In this document: positions 12,576 to 28,883 of the stretch, piece after piece
Numbering within the stretch: position 1 is the stretch's first letter
How the letters are laid out: every line of letters begins with the position of its first letter
Assembly (NCBI RefSeq): GCF_964340395.1
Contig: NC_135553.1
Span: forward strand, 23,951,449 to 24,015,448
DNA: 64,000 bases
From: Glandiceps talaboti
Lineage: Eukaryota; Hemichordata; Enteropneusta; Spengelidae
Reading direction: 5' to 3'
Position numbers and translations under genes: made by a program
Notes under the pieces: generated by a model
The model's input: only the letters and a program-made list of their open reading frames with translations
Told to the model about the DNA's origin: nothing
Database searches by the model: none

Positions 12576-15247
12576 AAGTATGAGTCAGAGGCTCGTATCT
12601 GTACCTTTGCTATTGTTATGCAACCACGGTACCAATTCGCAGTCCCAACGACACTCCCATAATTACTTCAGGGAAAGTAAATATATGAACTCATTGCAAC
12701 GTGTTGTGGTGAGACAGCATCGGAATATATCGTTATACCATGGTGCAAAACTTGAAGATTTTATAATACCGAGTCCAGCAAAACACGTCTGCTCCCAACC
12801 ACGCCCTCTAGAATCCTCCACCGCACAAGTAATACGACTTAACAACTGAACAAAATATCTACAATTCAATTCTCATTTGCCATTACCATTGCGACATAAA
12901 CATTGTTAATTAACATCAGGACTCTGAAAGTATTTGATCAGTTCACTGTATTTGAATTTATATTTTCCGTGCCATGCTGTTAAAGTAATTCCAATTATTT
13001 GTTGACTGTTACAGTACGCTGTGTGGAGAGCATATGCTATTGCTGGTACATTAAACTATTAATAACTGAATTAATAGTCTTAGTTTGCAGAAAACTCAGA
13101 GAAACTGGTGCTCTTTGTCAACCTCACAAAACTTTAGACATTTGCTCGAAAATTCATCTTAAGTTTGTAGTAGATATGCATCTTTACTACATCGTAACTT
13201 TAATCCCGACATGGTCATGAACTTTCTTCCGTGTTACTTTTGTTTCAAATATAGAATCATTTTCAACTCTCTCTTTGCTGAAACATTTCTTGTTGTCACT
13301 ATTTACCGAGAGATGACACATAATCGTATTTACTGAAACTAGATAGGTGACCGATACCCAGATATTATCAGTGACAATAGAAACAGATTTAAAAGTTACA
13401 CAATAAAAACAATGCTTATTATACTCACTTCAAGACACAAATTGACGTAATCATTAATGTCTCGTCTATAGTTAGTGATATTAACACCAGTTACGATGTT
13501 AAAGACAACAATATATCATTGCACAATCTGTTTCTTGTTGGGATGAATAAATAACAAACAAACATTAGTTTGTTGTATATAGACAAATATACCACATAAT
13601 GTAAATTACTAGAACGAATATCGAACGAAAAATGTAGTTTTTACACGAATTTTAATATATATTTGCTATTTTTTGAAGTCAGTGCCCTGCGTTGTACAAT
13701 CTAAACTTTGCCCTTAGCCCTCGCTAGTCACCAAATTCACAATGTCTGTCATCATGCGTGGCTTTTATTGACCAAATCAGCATCAAACCACATACTACAG
13801 GTAGTAAGAAGGCAGTAAAAGTCGTTTAAAACAATATTAGACTGTTTGAGGGGTTGGTGTGTTCAAAGTTCGTAGACCCAGAAATGTATGAATCATTTTA
13901 TTTCACTTCTAAAAAGTAGTCATTACCGTCAAAGAGCACAATAAAAACAGTAAATATCGATATGGTCGTCACCTGTCCTCACCTTGACAGGCAATTACTT
14001 TTTCTAACCCCATTGGTACTTGCTTTATTCAGACGTGTCCCGCTTCAGTAAAGGTCGCATACGGTCGGATTATACCATTTAAACCAGCTACCAGGCCCGT
14101 GAGTTCACAATCGGTGAAAAACAACAACAGCCGTGACTGAACATGTAAATTTAATGGACCACTTCAAATCACAGTGTACATTCCCTATTCTCCATACTAT
14201 AAAAATACAGTGGTAAAGGTTGATATGATATGAACTTAGGAAAAAAGAGATTTGAGATAAAGAACTTTTTAATCTGACGTCTAACAAATTCTGAGGCACT
14301 TATAAAATAAGTATTGTCAACACTCCTTTATACATGCGAGTATTGAAGTCGACTTTTCCATTGTCATTCAAATGTCCAGAGGTTAAATCGAGGACGGCCT
14401 GGGTTCACTGATTTATGTTTGCTTTTAAGAGTCATTCACTGGGTGTTGTCATGAAATAGATTCATGGTGTTGTCGATTGAACAAACTTTTCACTCCGGAT
14501 CCTAGGACAACAAACTTAAGGTAAGACATGTATTTTACGACATATTGCAATCAAAGAAGTGGCCCGGGACCGACATATAGTTGATCCATGGCTGATCTTA
14601 TCTCCCATAAACCACTCGGGCACTATAGACTTTCGTTATTGTGTTCTGATTTTTCTTCGAGATAATTATCCACAACATCCAATTATGCCATGGTCCTACA
14701 GCGTCGTGTTCAATGTTTTTCTATTATGTTTAAATTGATTATTACTGCAGCCTGTTTTGAAAACTATAAGCTACAATACTAGTTACGCCAAGATGGTCGG
14801 GACATAGATTAAGAATTTGAGGAAGGTGCGGTTTGGTCGTTGTTTGTTAATGTAAAGGTGTTGGACAATGGCTGACATGAAGCATTGTGCTATCATGCGT
14901 AGCAAGGCCATGCCAGTCTACCAAATATTTTGTATGCAGATAAAGATTTTTTTTCTTACAAAAGTACCGACTTTAAAAGTCGACACAAACTGTGAATTTC
15001 CGAGCACACTTCATGAAACAGCGACCACCACCGTCATAATAAACATATATTTTTTTTGTGTTTTGTGTTTTTGATAATTACGGCTACGAAAGGTTCAGTA
15101 TTTATACTTAATGTACAACACAAGTTTCAAAGCTAGCAATCTGCTTGCTCTTGTCGATTCCCAGTCGGTGCTAGTAGCCAAGGATAGCTCATCATATACA
15201 TATTGTCTTATCATTCACGAAATTTCATCGACAGATTTGGTTTACCG
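12576..15247. other. Non-coding stretch
   Basis: No exon, RNA gene or clear transposon was recognised. The first 250 bp may be 5' UTR of the decayed LINE. The rest is AT-rich unique-looking sequence and includes the presumed upstream region of the next WxxW gene. Confidence 0.45.
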
Positions 15248-16281
15248 ATGGCAAAAGTTGTTGTTGCAGCCGTTTTCCTTCAAATCCTACTTCTGGTAAC
15301 ACACTTTTATGTGACAGAGAGCCAGGTTAGTATTGTCGTTATTACTTGGAACGGTCGAATATTACAACGTTATTTCATAGCAATCCTACAATGCTAGCCC
15401 TTTTTTATGTTTTAATGGGACGGGCTGATGTATTATTTTGAGACATGTTTAAAAATTGAACGTTTTCTATTAAAAAATAAGCATCCATGCTAAAAAAAAT
15501 TTCTTCGATTTCTGGATCTATTTCGCCTCCGAGTTTCCTGAATGTTGAATGGTACGAAGTCTATTAATTTTTATAAACTAACGTGGCGGATCGCTTTAAT
15601 AATTTAAACGAACACTGTTTTCAGGTTTGTGGGTGGACAGAATGGATGGACAATGAAAATGGTGGAACTGTTGACCCAGCTGGACAAGGAGAATTTGAAA
15701 TCATTCAAGTATTACGAAACAGCTACAATATTTGTCAGGAGAACATAACTGATATTGAATGTAGAGAAGTCAACTCACCAAACAGACCTTATAATGAAAC
15801 CGGACAGATTGGAGTGACGTGTACAACAGATCTAGGATTGGGGTGTTTCCATGACAAGCAAGAACCAGCTGGCACCAAATGTCTGAATTATGAAATTCGA
15901 CTATTGTGTGGAGATTTGTGCGACACAAATACCGCATCAAATGAAGGTGACACTACGGAAACGCTGACGGAATCCTCTTCTACGACTACTTCTATGACTA
16001 CACTGGACGAAGACACACACACCACAGGGATCAGTTCAACTTCGGACAGTTTAGGTTCAACACAGAACAGCGACGTGACTACGGCGAGGAGTACAACCAA
16101 AGAAAGTACGACCAAATCAAGAAACAAACCAACTCCTATACTTGAGTCACCGCCATACGCTGCAAGAAAAAAATCCTCGAAAGCCAACGCAATCGTTATC
16201 GGGGTCTCTGTGGGAAGTGCATTCCTCTTGGTTTGCTTCATTATCTATGTCGCGTGCATTAAAAGGCAAAAAGTAAATTAA
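15248..16281 (+). CDS. Type I membrane protein with WxxW domain and mucin-like stalk
   Basis: Exon 1 (15248-15325) encodes a 26-residue signal peptide (MAKVVVAAVFLQILLL...) and ends CAG|GTTAGT, phase 0. Exon 2 (15625-16281) follows TTTTCAG and gives a 244-residue protein. Residues 27-121 are a WxxW domain (W30, W33) with eight cysteines, GEFE, IECRE, GLGCFHDKQ and CLNYEIR, as in mucin CysD and CILP. Residues about 125-205 are Ser/Thr-rich (over 40% by eye) and likely O-glycosylated. Residues 213-237 are one hydrophobic helix, followed by a short basic tail KRQKVN. Family knowledge places WxxW domains in secreted gel-forming mucins and matrix proteins; a membrane-anchored single-domain form is less usual. 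Ligand and role are unknown. Same layout as the genes at 3.6 and 18.3 kb. Confidence 0.9.
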
Positions 16282-16570
16282 AACTGCTGAATTTGAATAT
16301 ATTCAGCAAAATTAATCTTCTATTCATCATTTATAATTTTGCACAAGTCTTTCACATCGCTTATATGTTTTATCAACTAACGAATCTCCCACATTTAACA
16401 TGTATTTTTTACGATATGGAAATAAGATCAGTCCAACTATACTATTGCTACTTGAAACACGTGTCTTGTTCATTATCAAACTAACATGTATAGTAAATTG
16501 GTGTTCATGTTTCCCATAAAATGGTTCACTTTCGAAAGAAGAATATATAATGTAACAACACTCGAAACAA

Positions 16571-16630
16571 TGTATGTATGTATGTATGTATGTATGTATG
16601 TATGTATGTATGTATGTATGTATGTATGTA

Positions 16631-16665
<35 letters not shown>

Positions 16666-16676
16666 ATGTATGTATG

Positions 16677-16708
<32 letters not shown>

Positions 16709-16720
16709 TGTTTACATGTT

Positions 16721-16772
<52 letters not shown>
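16571..16772. repeat. (TATG)n(TG)n compound microsatellite
   Basis: Blocks of TATG alternate with TG runs over 200 bp. Long open frames here on both strands (MYVC/HTYI repeats) are artefacts of the repeat. Confidence 0.97.
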
Positions 16773-16774
<2 letters not shown>

Positions 16775-18301
16775 TATGTGATATTTTCAACTGATAGCTT
16801 CATTGAAGATACACCATAATCATCAAACAAAATTAACGAAAATCGCTGTAATTCATGTTACAGGCTTGGGATACTAGACATTATGTACTGAGTTTTTGGA
16901 AGTTAGAAACAACTGAGACACAACTGTCATGAATCTTCCGACAAGTGTAGACCAACAGCTTAGTTCATTGATACAACCACGTAATAGAAACAGAACTGTC
17001 ATAGAGTTTGTGTCCTTGGGAGATTTATGTAACTTGTGAAATATAATTTAATATATAAGAGGATGTCCATCCATATTGAACCAACAATGGGGAATGTAGT
17101 ATTGATATTAACAAACAGGTTTTATTATACCTCTCCTACATGCTACACCACGTCAGAATAGTATAAAGTTAAATGCTATAAGGCTTATTTTTATATACAA
17201 TTGCTTGCAAGGTAACTAATTGGTACGCCCACAGACTGTGTATCAAAGCAACCAATACTCCACTACTTTGGCCACTGCTCTTGTAGTTGTTACAATGAGC
17301 TACAATCAAATAAATACCCCGAGTATAAAGACATAAATGGAGGAAAATGAAGAAATTAAAAATACTTGTTTCTGTTTCGAACTTCAAATGCCAATAAAGA
17401 AACATAGTGATTTCTCTATATACTTGTGAGTGGTTTTCATTAGTTGGGTGAATTTCTTGTAGCATGCGTGTAATAATAAAATATTGGTTTGTATTAGTTC
17501 TTCTGATGTGCGAACAAAACGTACAGCAATGAATCATTTTTAATAACATATTCACATTAAAAGTTGATGTAAGCTCATAGTATTATTATTACTACAGAGA
17601 CAGGCATAGAAGTGACATCTGAAAATGTGTAATAATATGTGTCATTTACAAATAAATAGAAACGTATGGTAACAAGCCAGTATTGTGTGTGGAAATGACA
17701 ACTTTGTAAGAGTACTGGGCGTTTTTACGTAAACCACAGAAGTCATTTACCCCAGTCGTATACCCTGTTGTCACAACGATGAAAGCACGGTTCAGGCCAC
17801 CCTTTGAATAGGACAAATCGCTGTTGAAATTGTGACGCCCTCGCTCGCTTGTGTTATTGGTTAATTACTCGTACGAAGGAGACGTACACTCTAAACTGAA
17901 TATAGACCAGTTGACTATAAGGAGCTTAAGACAACACGGTTGAAAATTCAGATGTAAATATATAAGCATCTGAGACTGATATATATGAGAGCATCTAGCA
18001 CATGCATCAGCATTTCTATAACGGACGCGTTGACCATTATTTTATTTTTATACTTTTGTGTTTTTTGTTCTAAATGGAATGTATAATAGAAATATGTAGT
18101 TCTACCCTCTCTTTAAAAATAAACTCTAAAAATACACGCATGTTACTTTACAATAAAACACTGCATTGGGGGTGCCCGAATTATTTAGTTCTAAGTCGAT
18201 TGATGTTTCAGTGGGCAATTTTTCTATGAAAATTGTGATATATTCTCTGTTTAAAATCCTAACGTTTTACACGTCTATAGTGCCCTGCAAGTACATACAT
18301 C
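16773..18301. other. Non-coding spacer between two WxxW genes
   Basis: No gene or transposon was recognised. It includes the presumed promoter of the gene at 18302. Confidence 0.45.
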
Positions 18302-20086
18302 ATGGAAGGTTTAGCTGCAGTCTCCATGGTATCCATTATGGTCGTGGTACAATTGTATGGTCCAGAATTTCAGGTTTGTACCAGTGTTAACGTTGAACTT
18401 TATTTCTCTCCTGAAGTTCTGCCATCTACAGGGCAACAGTCTGGACATCCTCCGGTCCATGGCTACATATTATCCTATCCTGACAATCTAGAAAACACTG
18501 TGTGAGTGGTATCAGTTACAAACCACTTGGGAAGGGTTTCTTACAGTAAAATGATGTAGGCTTGGTGTTTCACTCTTTGGACATGGTGTTTTTCACACAA
18601 TGACATACGCATTTCAACCTCACACTAGAAATAGCACATACACGACACACACAGCAGGATTTTTTGGCCAAATCACATTGAAAAGTGATAAAAACATTGC
18701 TATTCTTTTACATCTCAGTACAAAATGGTCTCTGTTGTAAACATTACACATGGACTTGATAATTTTAATGGCTTCAACTGTTTGCTTTCCAACTGATTTC
18801 CAAAAGTTTAATACACATGATAACTTGAATGCCTGCATCTACATCCACACTGTATGTGGCGCCTCAATAACTTGATTCCTTTGTATTTGAAGTACTCAGA
18901 AAATGTGTAAAAAAATGTCACATGACTGCAACACCAAGGCAACACCATTCGCACTGTAAAGCTGCACTAACTGCAACTGGAACTTTTGTTGACAATGACG
19001 TGTTCGTTATATTGTACATCCCAAACAATATGGAATCACCTGTGGGTAAAATATCTGTTTAGCAGACTGAACACATATATAGTATGGTGCCAAAAAAATC
19101 GATTGTTGGGTTAATAACACTGTAAAATGAGCGCCCCAATGATTATGATTTCAACCCATTACAATACTATTTTTTTTAGAAACAATATACTATAGTATCT
19201 AAACTAAGTCTTGTAAAATGGCTCTTTTGGTTAACATATATTGTTTATCAATATAATATGTAACATTTTGTTGCCATGTCTTCGCCCTATAAATTACGTC
19301 ACTGGATTGTTTTTGAGAAGTTTTTTTTTCAGTAAGAAATATGTAAAAAAAAAAAAAATTCTAAATGAAGCTCTTGACTGTGTGCGTTATGTGACAAGGT
19401 ACATCATGTTGAATTGTAAAAGTGGTTATTATTTGTACTAGGTACAAGCATCGACTTTGGCCAATTGGACTCGGTGGATGGATGATGAACTTGGCGGGAA
19501 CGTCGATCCAAACGGTACAGGAGAATTTGAGGTTCTGGATTTGTTACGTACACAGGGATATGATTTTTGTAAAGCCCCGATTGGAATCGAATGTCGAGAG
19601 GTAGCTGCAACACACAGGTCTTACGTGGAAACGAGACAGAATGAGGTAACTTGTTTATTGAACTCGGGTTTATCTTGTTTCCATGACAAGCAAAGCGATG
19701 GCAAATGTTTTAACTATGAAATCCGTGTCGAGTGCCTTGATGAAAGTGATCCTACAGACCTCAGTCTCACTACTGCAGTAAAGTCATCTTCTTCTTCTTC
19801 TGCAAGGGTCGAAAGAGCAAGTACCACTGAAGAAATGACTTCAGTAACGACAAAGTTTCAGTCAACTCGTGGAAAGACCATGACAACTTTGCCACAAGAT
19901 ACCACGACAACCATAGATCAACACACTTTGGTACCAACGAGTCACGTTGATCATTCCATTGACAGCAATATTATAATTGGTTCTGTGGTAGGTGTGGCAT
20001 TGTTCCTCGGCCTGCTGTTTTGCTGCTGGCGAGCGCAGCGTCAGGGGGAAGAGTCAGAGCTGCAACCTTTGAGAGGAATGCCCTAA
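18302..20086 (+). CDS. Type I membrane protein with six-cysteine WxxW domain
   Basis: Exon 1 (18302-18373) encodes a 24-residue signal peptide (MEGLAAVSMVSIMVVVQL...) ending CAG|GTTTGT, phase 0. After a 1.07-kb intron, exon 2 (19442-20086) begins after TTGTACTAG and completes a 238-residue protein. The WxxW domain is at about 32-120 (W33, W36), with GEFEVL, IECRE, GLSCFHDKQ and CFNYEIRVEC. It has six cysteines: the Cys just before WxxW and the last Cys, both present in the two paralogues, are both gone, which suggests they pair. A Ser/Thr stalk follows, then one membrane helix at about 200-220 and a 17-residue acidic/polar tail. The acceptor is weaker than in the paralogues, so the exon 2 start is slightly less sure. 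Function is not known. Confidence 0.87.
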
Positions 20087-20399
20087 CAGAAACGTTGAAC
20101 CCACATGTAACGACGGACGTTCCAGCATTAATGTACACCTCTCGACAAAATGGACCATCCGTTTGTATAATAACACTAAATGTGTACGTTTAGTCACAAA
20201 TGATAAATATGTTTTGATAAATGTGTTTAATATACACCAACCTATTTGTGTCACTTGTCACGGTCATTTCAGATTCCGCTAATTACCTATAATACTCTAT
20301 TAAAGTCAACGAAAACGTCTGAAAACTTTGCAATTGTATGTTATTCTACTCTCCCCAGTGTGTTTTGGGAATTTACATGCAGACAAGCAGGTCGGCGTA

Positions 20400-20646
<247 letters not shown>

Positions 20647-20824
20647 TTTTATTTGCGTTTCACGGCCACCGGCCCAAATGCAAAGGTGGATGCATCCGAA
20701 AAAAAGTGGTATTAACAAAAACAGTTGAAAAGATAAATACAATTTGAAAGACTCTGAAAATACAATCGCTCTGAGAGAACTTCACTGAAAATCGATATAT
20801 ACAATCAAATGATAATGGAAGCAA

Positions 20825-23800
20825 TCACGTCAAACACACCTTATCTCTAAGTCTGATTGCTTTATGAACAAAATTGCAGAGTTTAAGCAAAATATTTGAA
20901 TCAGTTGATCTCATAATCTTAGTAAACTTAATGAAATTTGGTTCTAAAAACATATCACATGGCAAGTATTGGATTCTTAAATTATTATAAAGTGGGCATA
21001 TTACGAGAAAATGGTATTCGTCCTCTACCATATTTGTGTTACAGATTTTGCAAAATCTTTCTGTTGGAGGGATGTTGCGTCTCCTCCCGTTTTCTATTTC
21101 AAGAGGAAGTACTGATAATCGTAAACATGCAAGTGCCCGGATAGCTTGTCGGTTACAGTTAAGATAAAGATATTTTTCAGATTGCAGTAGATTCTTGAAG
21201 TGAATATATGTGCGAAGTTTGGGTTTCAATCCCAAGTTTTCCTTCCATTGTTGTTTAAGTACGTCTTTAACTCTGAGTTCAAAAGTGGAAAGAAAAAGTT
21301 GTTTGTCACCAACTTCCTGGGCAATCCAGGCAAAACCAAAACCAAAAGAATATAAAATTTTCTTAACCGAGGTGGCCCATGTATTTCTGCCCATGTTGTC
21401 TAGATTACAGAGCATTAAATAAGCTTGCCGTGGAATTCTGTGTGCGGGCATCTCTAGTAGATTCAGCCAGAATTTGATACAGCGTTTTAAAGTGGAATAA
21501 TAAATTGGCAGACGACCACATTCGCCGACTACAGCCTCGTTCGCAGCAGTGGTTGGGTCCCCCAATAATTTTCTACACCAGCTTCTCTGAATTTTCTCCA
21601 AAGCATCGTAATATTGGTATCCCCAAAATTCCGACCCATATGTCAAAATTGGTAAAATCATTACGTCAAATAATTTAAAATGCACATTGGGATCAACAAA
21701 TTCAAGCTTCTTTCTTGCAATAGATAACGAGGTCATAGACTTGCTGGCTTGTTTAGCTAATGAACTCACCGCCTTCGACCAATTATTTCTTGAAGATAAA
21801 AGAAGACCAAGGTATTTGTAATACGACACTGTTTCAATTACGTTGCCATCAAAGTACCACTTTTCAAAACGGGAGAGATGTCCACCTCTTCTAAAAACCA
21901 TAGCTTTTGTTTTAGCAAGGTTGACTTGCATACGCCACTTTGTACAGAAAGTAGAAAGGATATCAATTAGATGCTGTAAATTTGTGACTGAGTCGGCAAA
22001 AATGATAACATCATCTGCGTAAAGGAGGGCAAATAAATCGTACATGTCTTGTGTTAGTTGTATGCCTGATTGACCGGACGACATTAACATCGTATTGAGT
22101 TCTTCGATATAAAAACTAAAAAGAATGGGACTGAGAATGCAGCCTTGCCTTACACCTGCTGGGCAATCAAAGTATTGCGAAGTATCATTGCTGGCTCTCA
22201 CACACGATTTGATCTCACTATACATAGATTGTAGAATATGGTACATTTTGCCTTGAATACCCATTGATGCTAGCTTGTACAACAGAAGTGAGTGGTTAAC
22301 TTTATCGAATGCCTTGGAAAAGTCTATAAAGAGACAACATAGTTTTCCACGTCTTATACTCAAGAATTTCTGGATAATAGCGTAAAAAACAAAAATGTTG
22401 TCAATTGTACTGTGTTTTTTCCTGAAGCCTGCTTGACAATCTGAAATTATATTTGTTGCTTCAGATCACTTGGTTAAACGCTCCTTTAGAATTGTAGTAA
22501 AGACCTTTCCTTCCGAGAGAATTTAATAAAGATATTCCTCTGTAATTGTTGGGATCACTCGAATCTCCCTTTTTCAGTAGAGGAATAACAATCGCAGAAG
22601 ACCATTCAGAAGGAAAGTTTCCTGTGTCCAAAATATGATTAAAAAGCTCCACTAACACAGGTAAAATTATATTTGCAGAATAATTATAGAATTCGTTTGG
22701 AATCCCGTCTGGACCGGGAGCTTTCCCATTTTTCAAGTTTCTCAGACTGTTTAGAACCTCAATCTCTGTTATTCGAGAATTTAAAATATTACTAGTGTCA
22801 TCGGTAGCCTCTGATTCCACCTGACCAACATGATCGCGGAGAACCTCTTCAGCAGAATGCAAGAACTCCATGTCACCCGAACTTAAATCATTGCAGCTTT
22901 TATACAGGTTGCTAAAGTAATTATACCATGACTGGATACTAATATCATTAGATGGTATTTTCTTTCGACCAATTATTGAATTTAGGATGGTCCAGAATTC
23001 GCTAGAGTTTTTTGTTTCGGCCTCTCTAAAGCGATTACGAATCAACTCTTGATAGTTACGTTTGCAGCTCTTGCAGGTCTGCTTAAAGAATTTCTTGGCG
23101 GTTATGAAGTCACTTAAGGAATCAGTGGTACCGAGCTGTCGGAAAAGCTTTAATTTCCCGTACGTGTTACTCTTGGCTCGTTGACAAAGTTCATTGAACC
23201 AGGGCGAGTGCAATGACCTTTGACTTCTACGATTGCTTGGTTTAATCTGACCATCTTTACCTGCTTCTTTTAAGGCTTCATTTAGTTTACGTATAACCTG
23301 TGTTGGGTTTGGGAATGCCCTTTTTGAGTTCTCAACCATTTTTTGCACAGGTGTAGAAAGTAGATTTCTTTTGAAGTGATTTTTGCATTTCTCATTCATA
23401 GAATACCGAATGGAAGGTGGACTTGACACGTCAGGCCGATTTCCTTTCCGTGAAAGGATGTTAGTACCTTTTAAGTGGCAGGTGATGGGAAAGTGATCAG
23501 ATTCTATGTGTGGAATAACTTCGAAATCATTTACATAACTAAAAAGGTTTGCGGAGATGATGACGTAATCGATAACACTGCTGCCTAATGGAGATACATG
23601 TGTTACATTTCCTTCTTTGTCGCTGGCCGTGCGACCATTGACAAAATGTATGCCGAAATTTCGACAGATGTTTAAAAGGGTCTTTCCCGCCTCATTTACG
23701 AATTTATCTTTTGAACTCCTTGGTATGTGAAAACTTGATTGGTCGTATGTATCCCCAATTACAAGAGGTAGAAAATCTATGGAGTCATCAAAAATGAAAT

Positions 23801-24290
23801 CGTCATCTACGCCAGTACGAGCGTTAAAATCACCGCCAAGAATAAAGTGACTATCAGGAAATGTACATTTAAACGCAATAAGTTGATTTTCAAGGAGTTC
23901 AATGTTATCTAAAACGGTCTCAGGGCGAAAATAGCAGCAACCAAAAATTACATCGCTATCAGTTTGGAATAAAGATTTATGCAATTTAACAAAAATACAA
24001 TTCTCTAACTTGCTATTTACTCTGTTCACCTTATCGGCTAAAGTTTTCTTGATATAGTGGCCAACTCCACCACTTGGCCGTCCTTTAGGATGACGTTTTT
24101 TGGCAGGTGCTCTATATACTACATAATTATTCAAGATGTCCACATTGTCAAGTTCGGTGCAGAACGTTTCCAAAAGACCCACAATATCATGATTCGCACA
24201 AAGAGAGAGAAAATCATTATCACACAATTTAGTTTTCAGACCTCGGACATTCCAAAATAATATCGATATACTAAAGTTTTTCGGGCCTTG
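20825..24290 (-). pseudogene. LINE ORF2: AP endonuclease plus reverse transcriptase, broken
   Basis: The first part (24290-22461) opens near SILFWNVRGLKT, a typical endonuclease start. It holds LLETFC, GGDFNAR (metal/catalytic), VIDYVIISANL and ESDHFPITC (catalytic His), then a linker and the RT start (NGKAPGPDGIPNEFYN, PLLKKGDSSDPNNYRGISLL). The second part (22363-20825) has FIDFSKAFDKVNH, AGVRQGCILSP, LLYADDVIIFA and YKYLGLLLSS, and ends with a zinc-knuckle-like FCKICNTN...H block before the stop. One frameshift near 22505 and one TGA near 22460 separate the two, so no single ORF2 product is possible from this copy. Length and motif order match CR1/L2 ORF2. Confidence 0.9.
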
Positions 24291-24415
24291 GCCACATCCC
24301 TACCGTACTGACTCATTAACTTGAAAAATCTGACCAGAACTTTCGTTCATTTTGTACGTTTTCCGATAGCCATGTTCGTCAGAGCATACCATCTTGTCAT
24401 ACCTTACTTGTGCCT

Positions 24416-25265
24416 TTAGAGAAGGGTTGTCAACTTGTCATCTAATAGTGACTTACGAAACGCCAAAAGCTTCGAACGAATTGCGCGTATTCGTTTAGAG
24501 AAATCTTCCCCAATGCTGATGTTAGTACCCTTTAATTTGTTGGCGGCCGCGAGTACTCTTGACTTGTCCTTAAAGCGTGTAAACATGGCGATAACTGGCT
24601 TCATTCCGTGTACTTCTCGTGCATTTGTTATTCGGTGAGCTCTTTCGAGTTCAATCTCCTCCGAAATACCAAGCTCGTTCGAAAGTACAGATTTAACTTT
24701 TGCTTCAGAAGCACTCCAGCTTTCGGCTGCATTTTCTTGTCGAATGCCATAGAAGATAAGATTGTTACGTCGACCTCTGTTTTCTAAATCGTCATTGGCC
24801 CGCCTCAAATCATTGTTGTCTTTCCTTAGTTTATCCAGAACCGATTTAATCCCTTGAATGGCTTCGTTATTTGATTCCACATCCGCTAGTTTCGCTGTAT
24901 TACTTTGAAGGTTGTCTCGTAATTCTACCATATCGTCCTCAATGCAATCCATCCTGTAGTTGGTCTAACTTTTCATGGACGTATTCTGATTCTGAGATAA
25001 TTTTGTCCAGTTTAGCATTTATACCGGTGATATCCTCCTTTGTGACTGGATCAGTTGATCGTAATTTTGGAGGCCCCGGATTACTTTCAACGTCACCGGC
25101 AATCAGCACAAGACAGACAAGACATAGTTTGATCGACAATGAGGTGTGACAGTTCAGTAGTGGAATGACGAGGGTGGCCATCTTGAATGGTTTTCTGAGC
25201 CTTGCTGGGTCTCCACCTCTAAAGGCGCCAATTTTGGCTCTATATTGAAAAGTAGATATTCCCAT
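24416..25265 (-). pseudogene. LINE ORF1 with N-terminal 2A-like motif, frameshifted
   Basis: The N-terminal part (25265-24939) has a hydrophobic Cys-rich run followed by AGDVESNPGP at about residues 56-65. This matches the 2A consensus D-x-E-x-N-P-G-P, where ribosomes skip the Gly-Pro bond. After a one-base shift near 24950, the frame continues as a coiled coil (heptads in IKSVLDKLRKDNNDLRRANDDLENR) and an RRM-like ORF1p core (NNLIFYGI; LERAHRI; PVIAMFTRFKDK), ending at 24416. In other animals LINE 2A motifs separate a signal-like leader from ORF1p; the leader role here is inferred. Confidence 0.85.
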
Positions 25266-25358
25266 GGTGATGGGTAGTTACTAAGTACACTTGTAGACGT
25301 TACAATAGCTTTGAGTGAGCTATAAGTATATCGGGGACGCAATTATTATTATATTATA

Positions 25359-28883
<3,525 letters not shown>

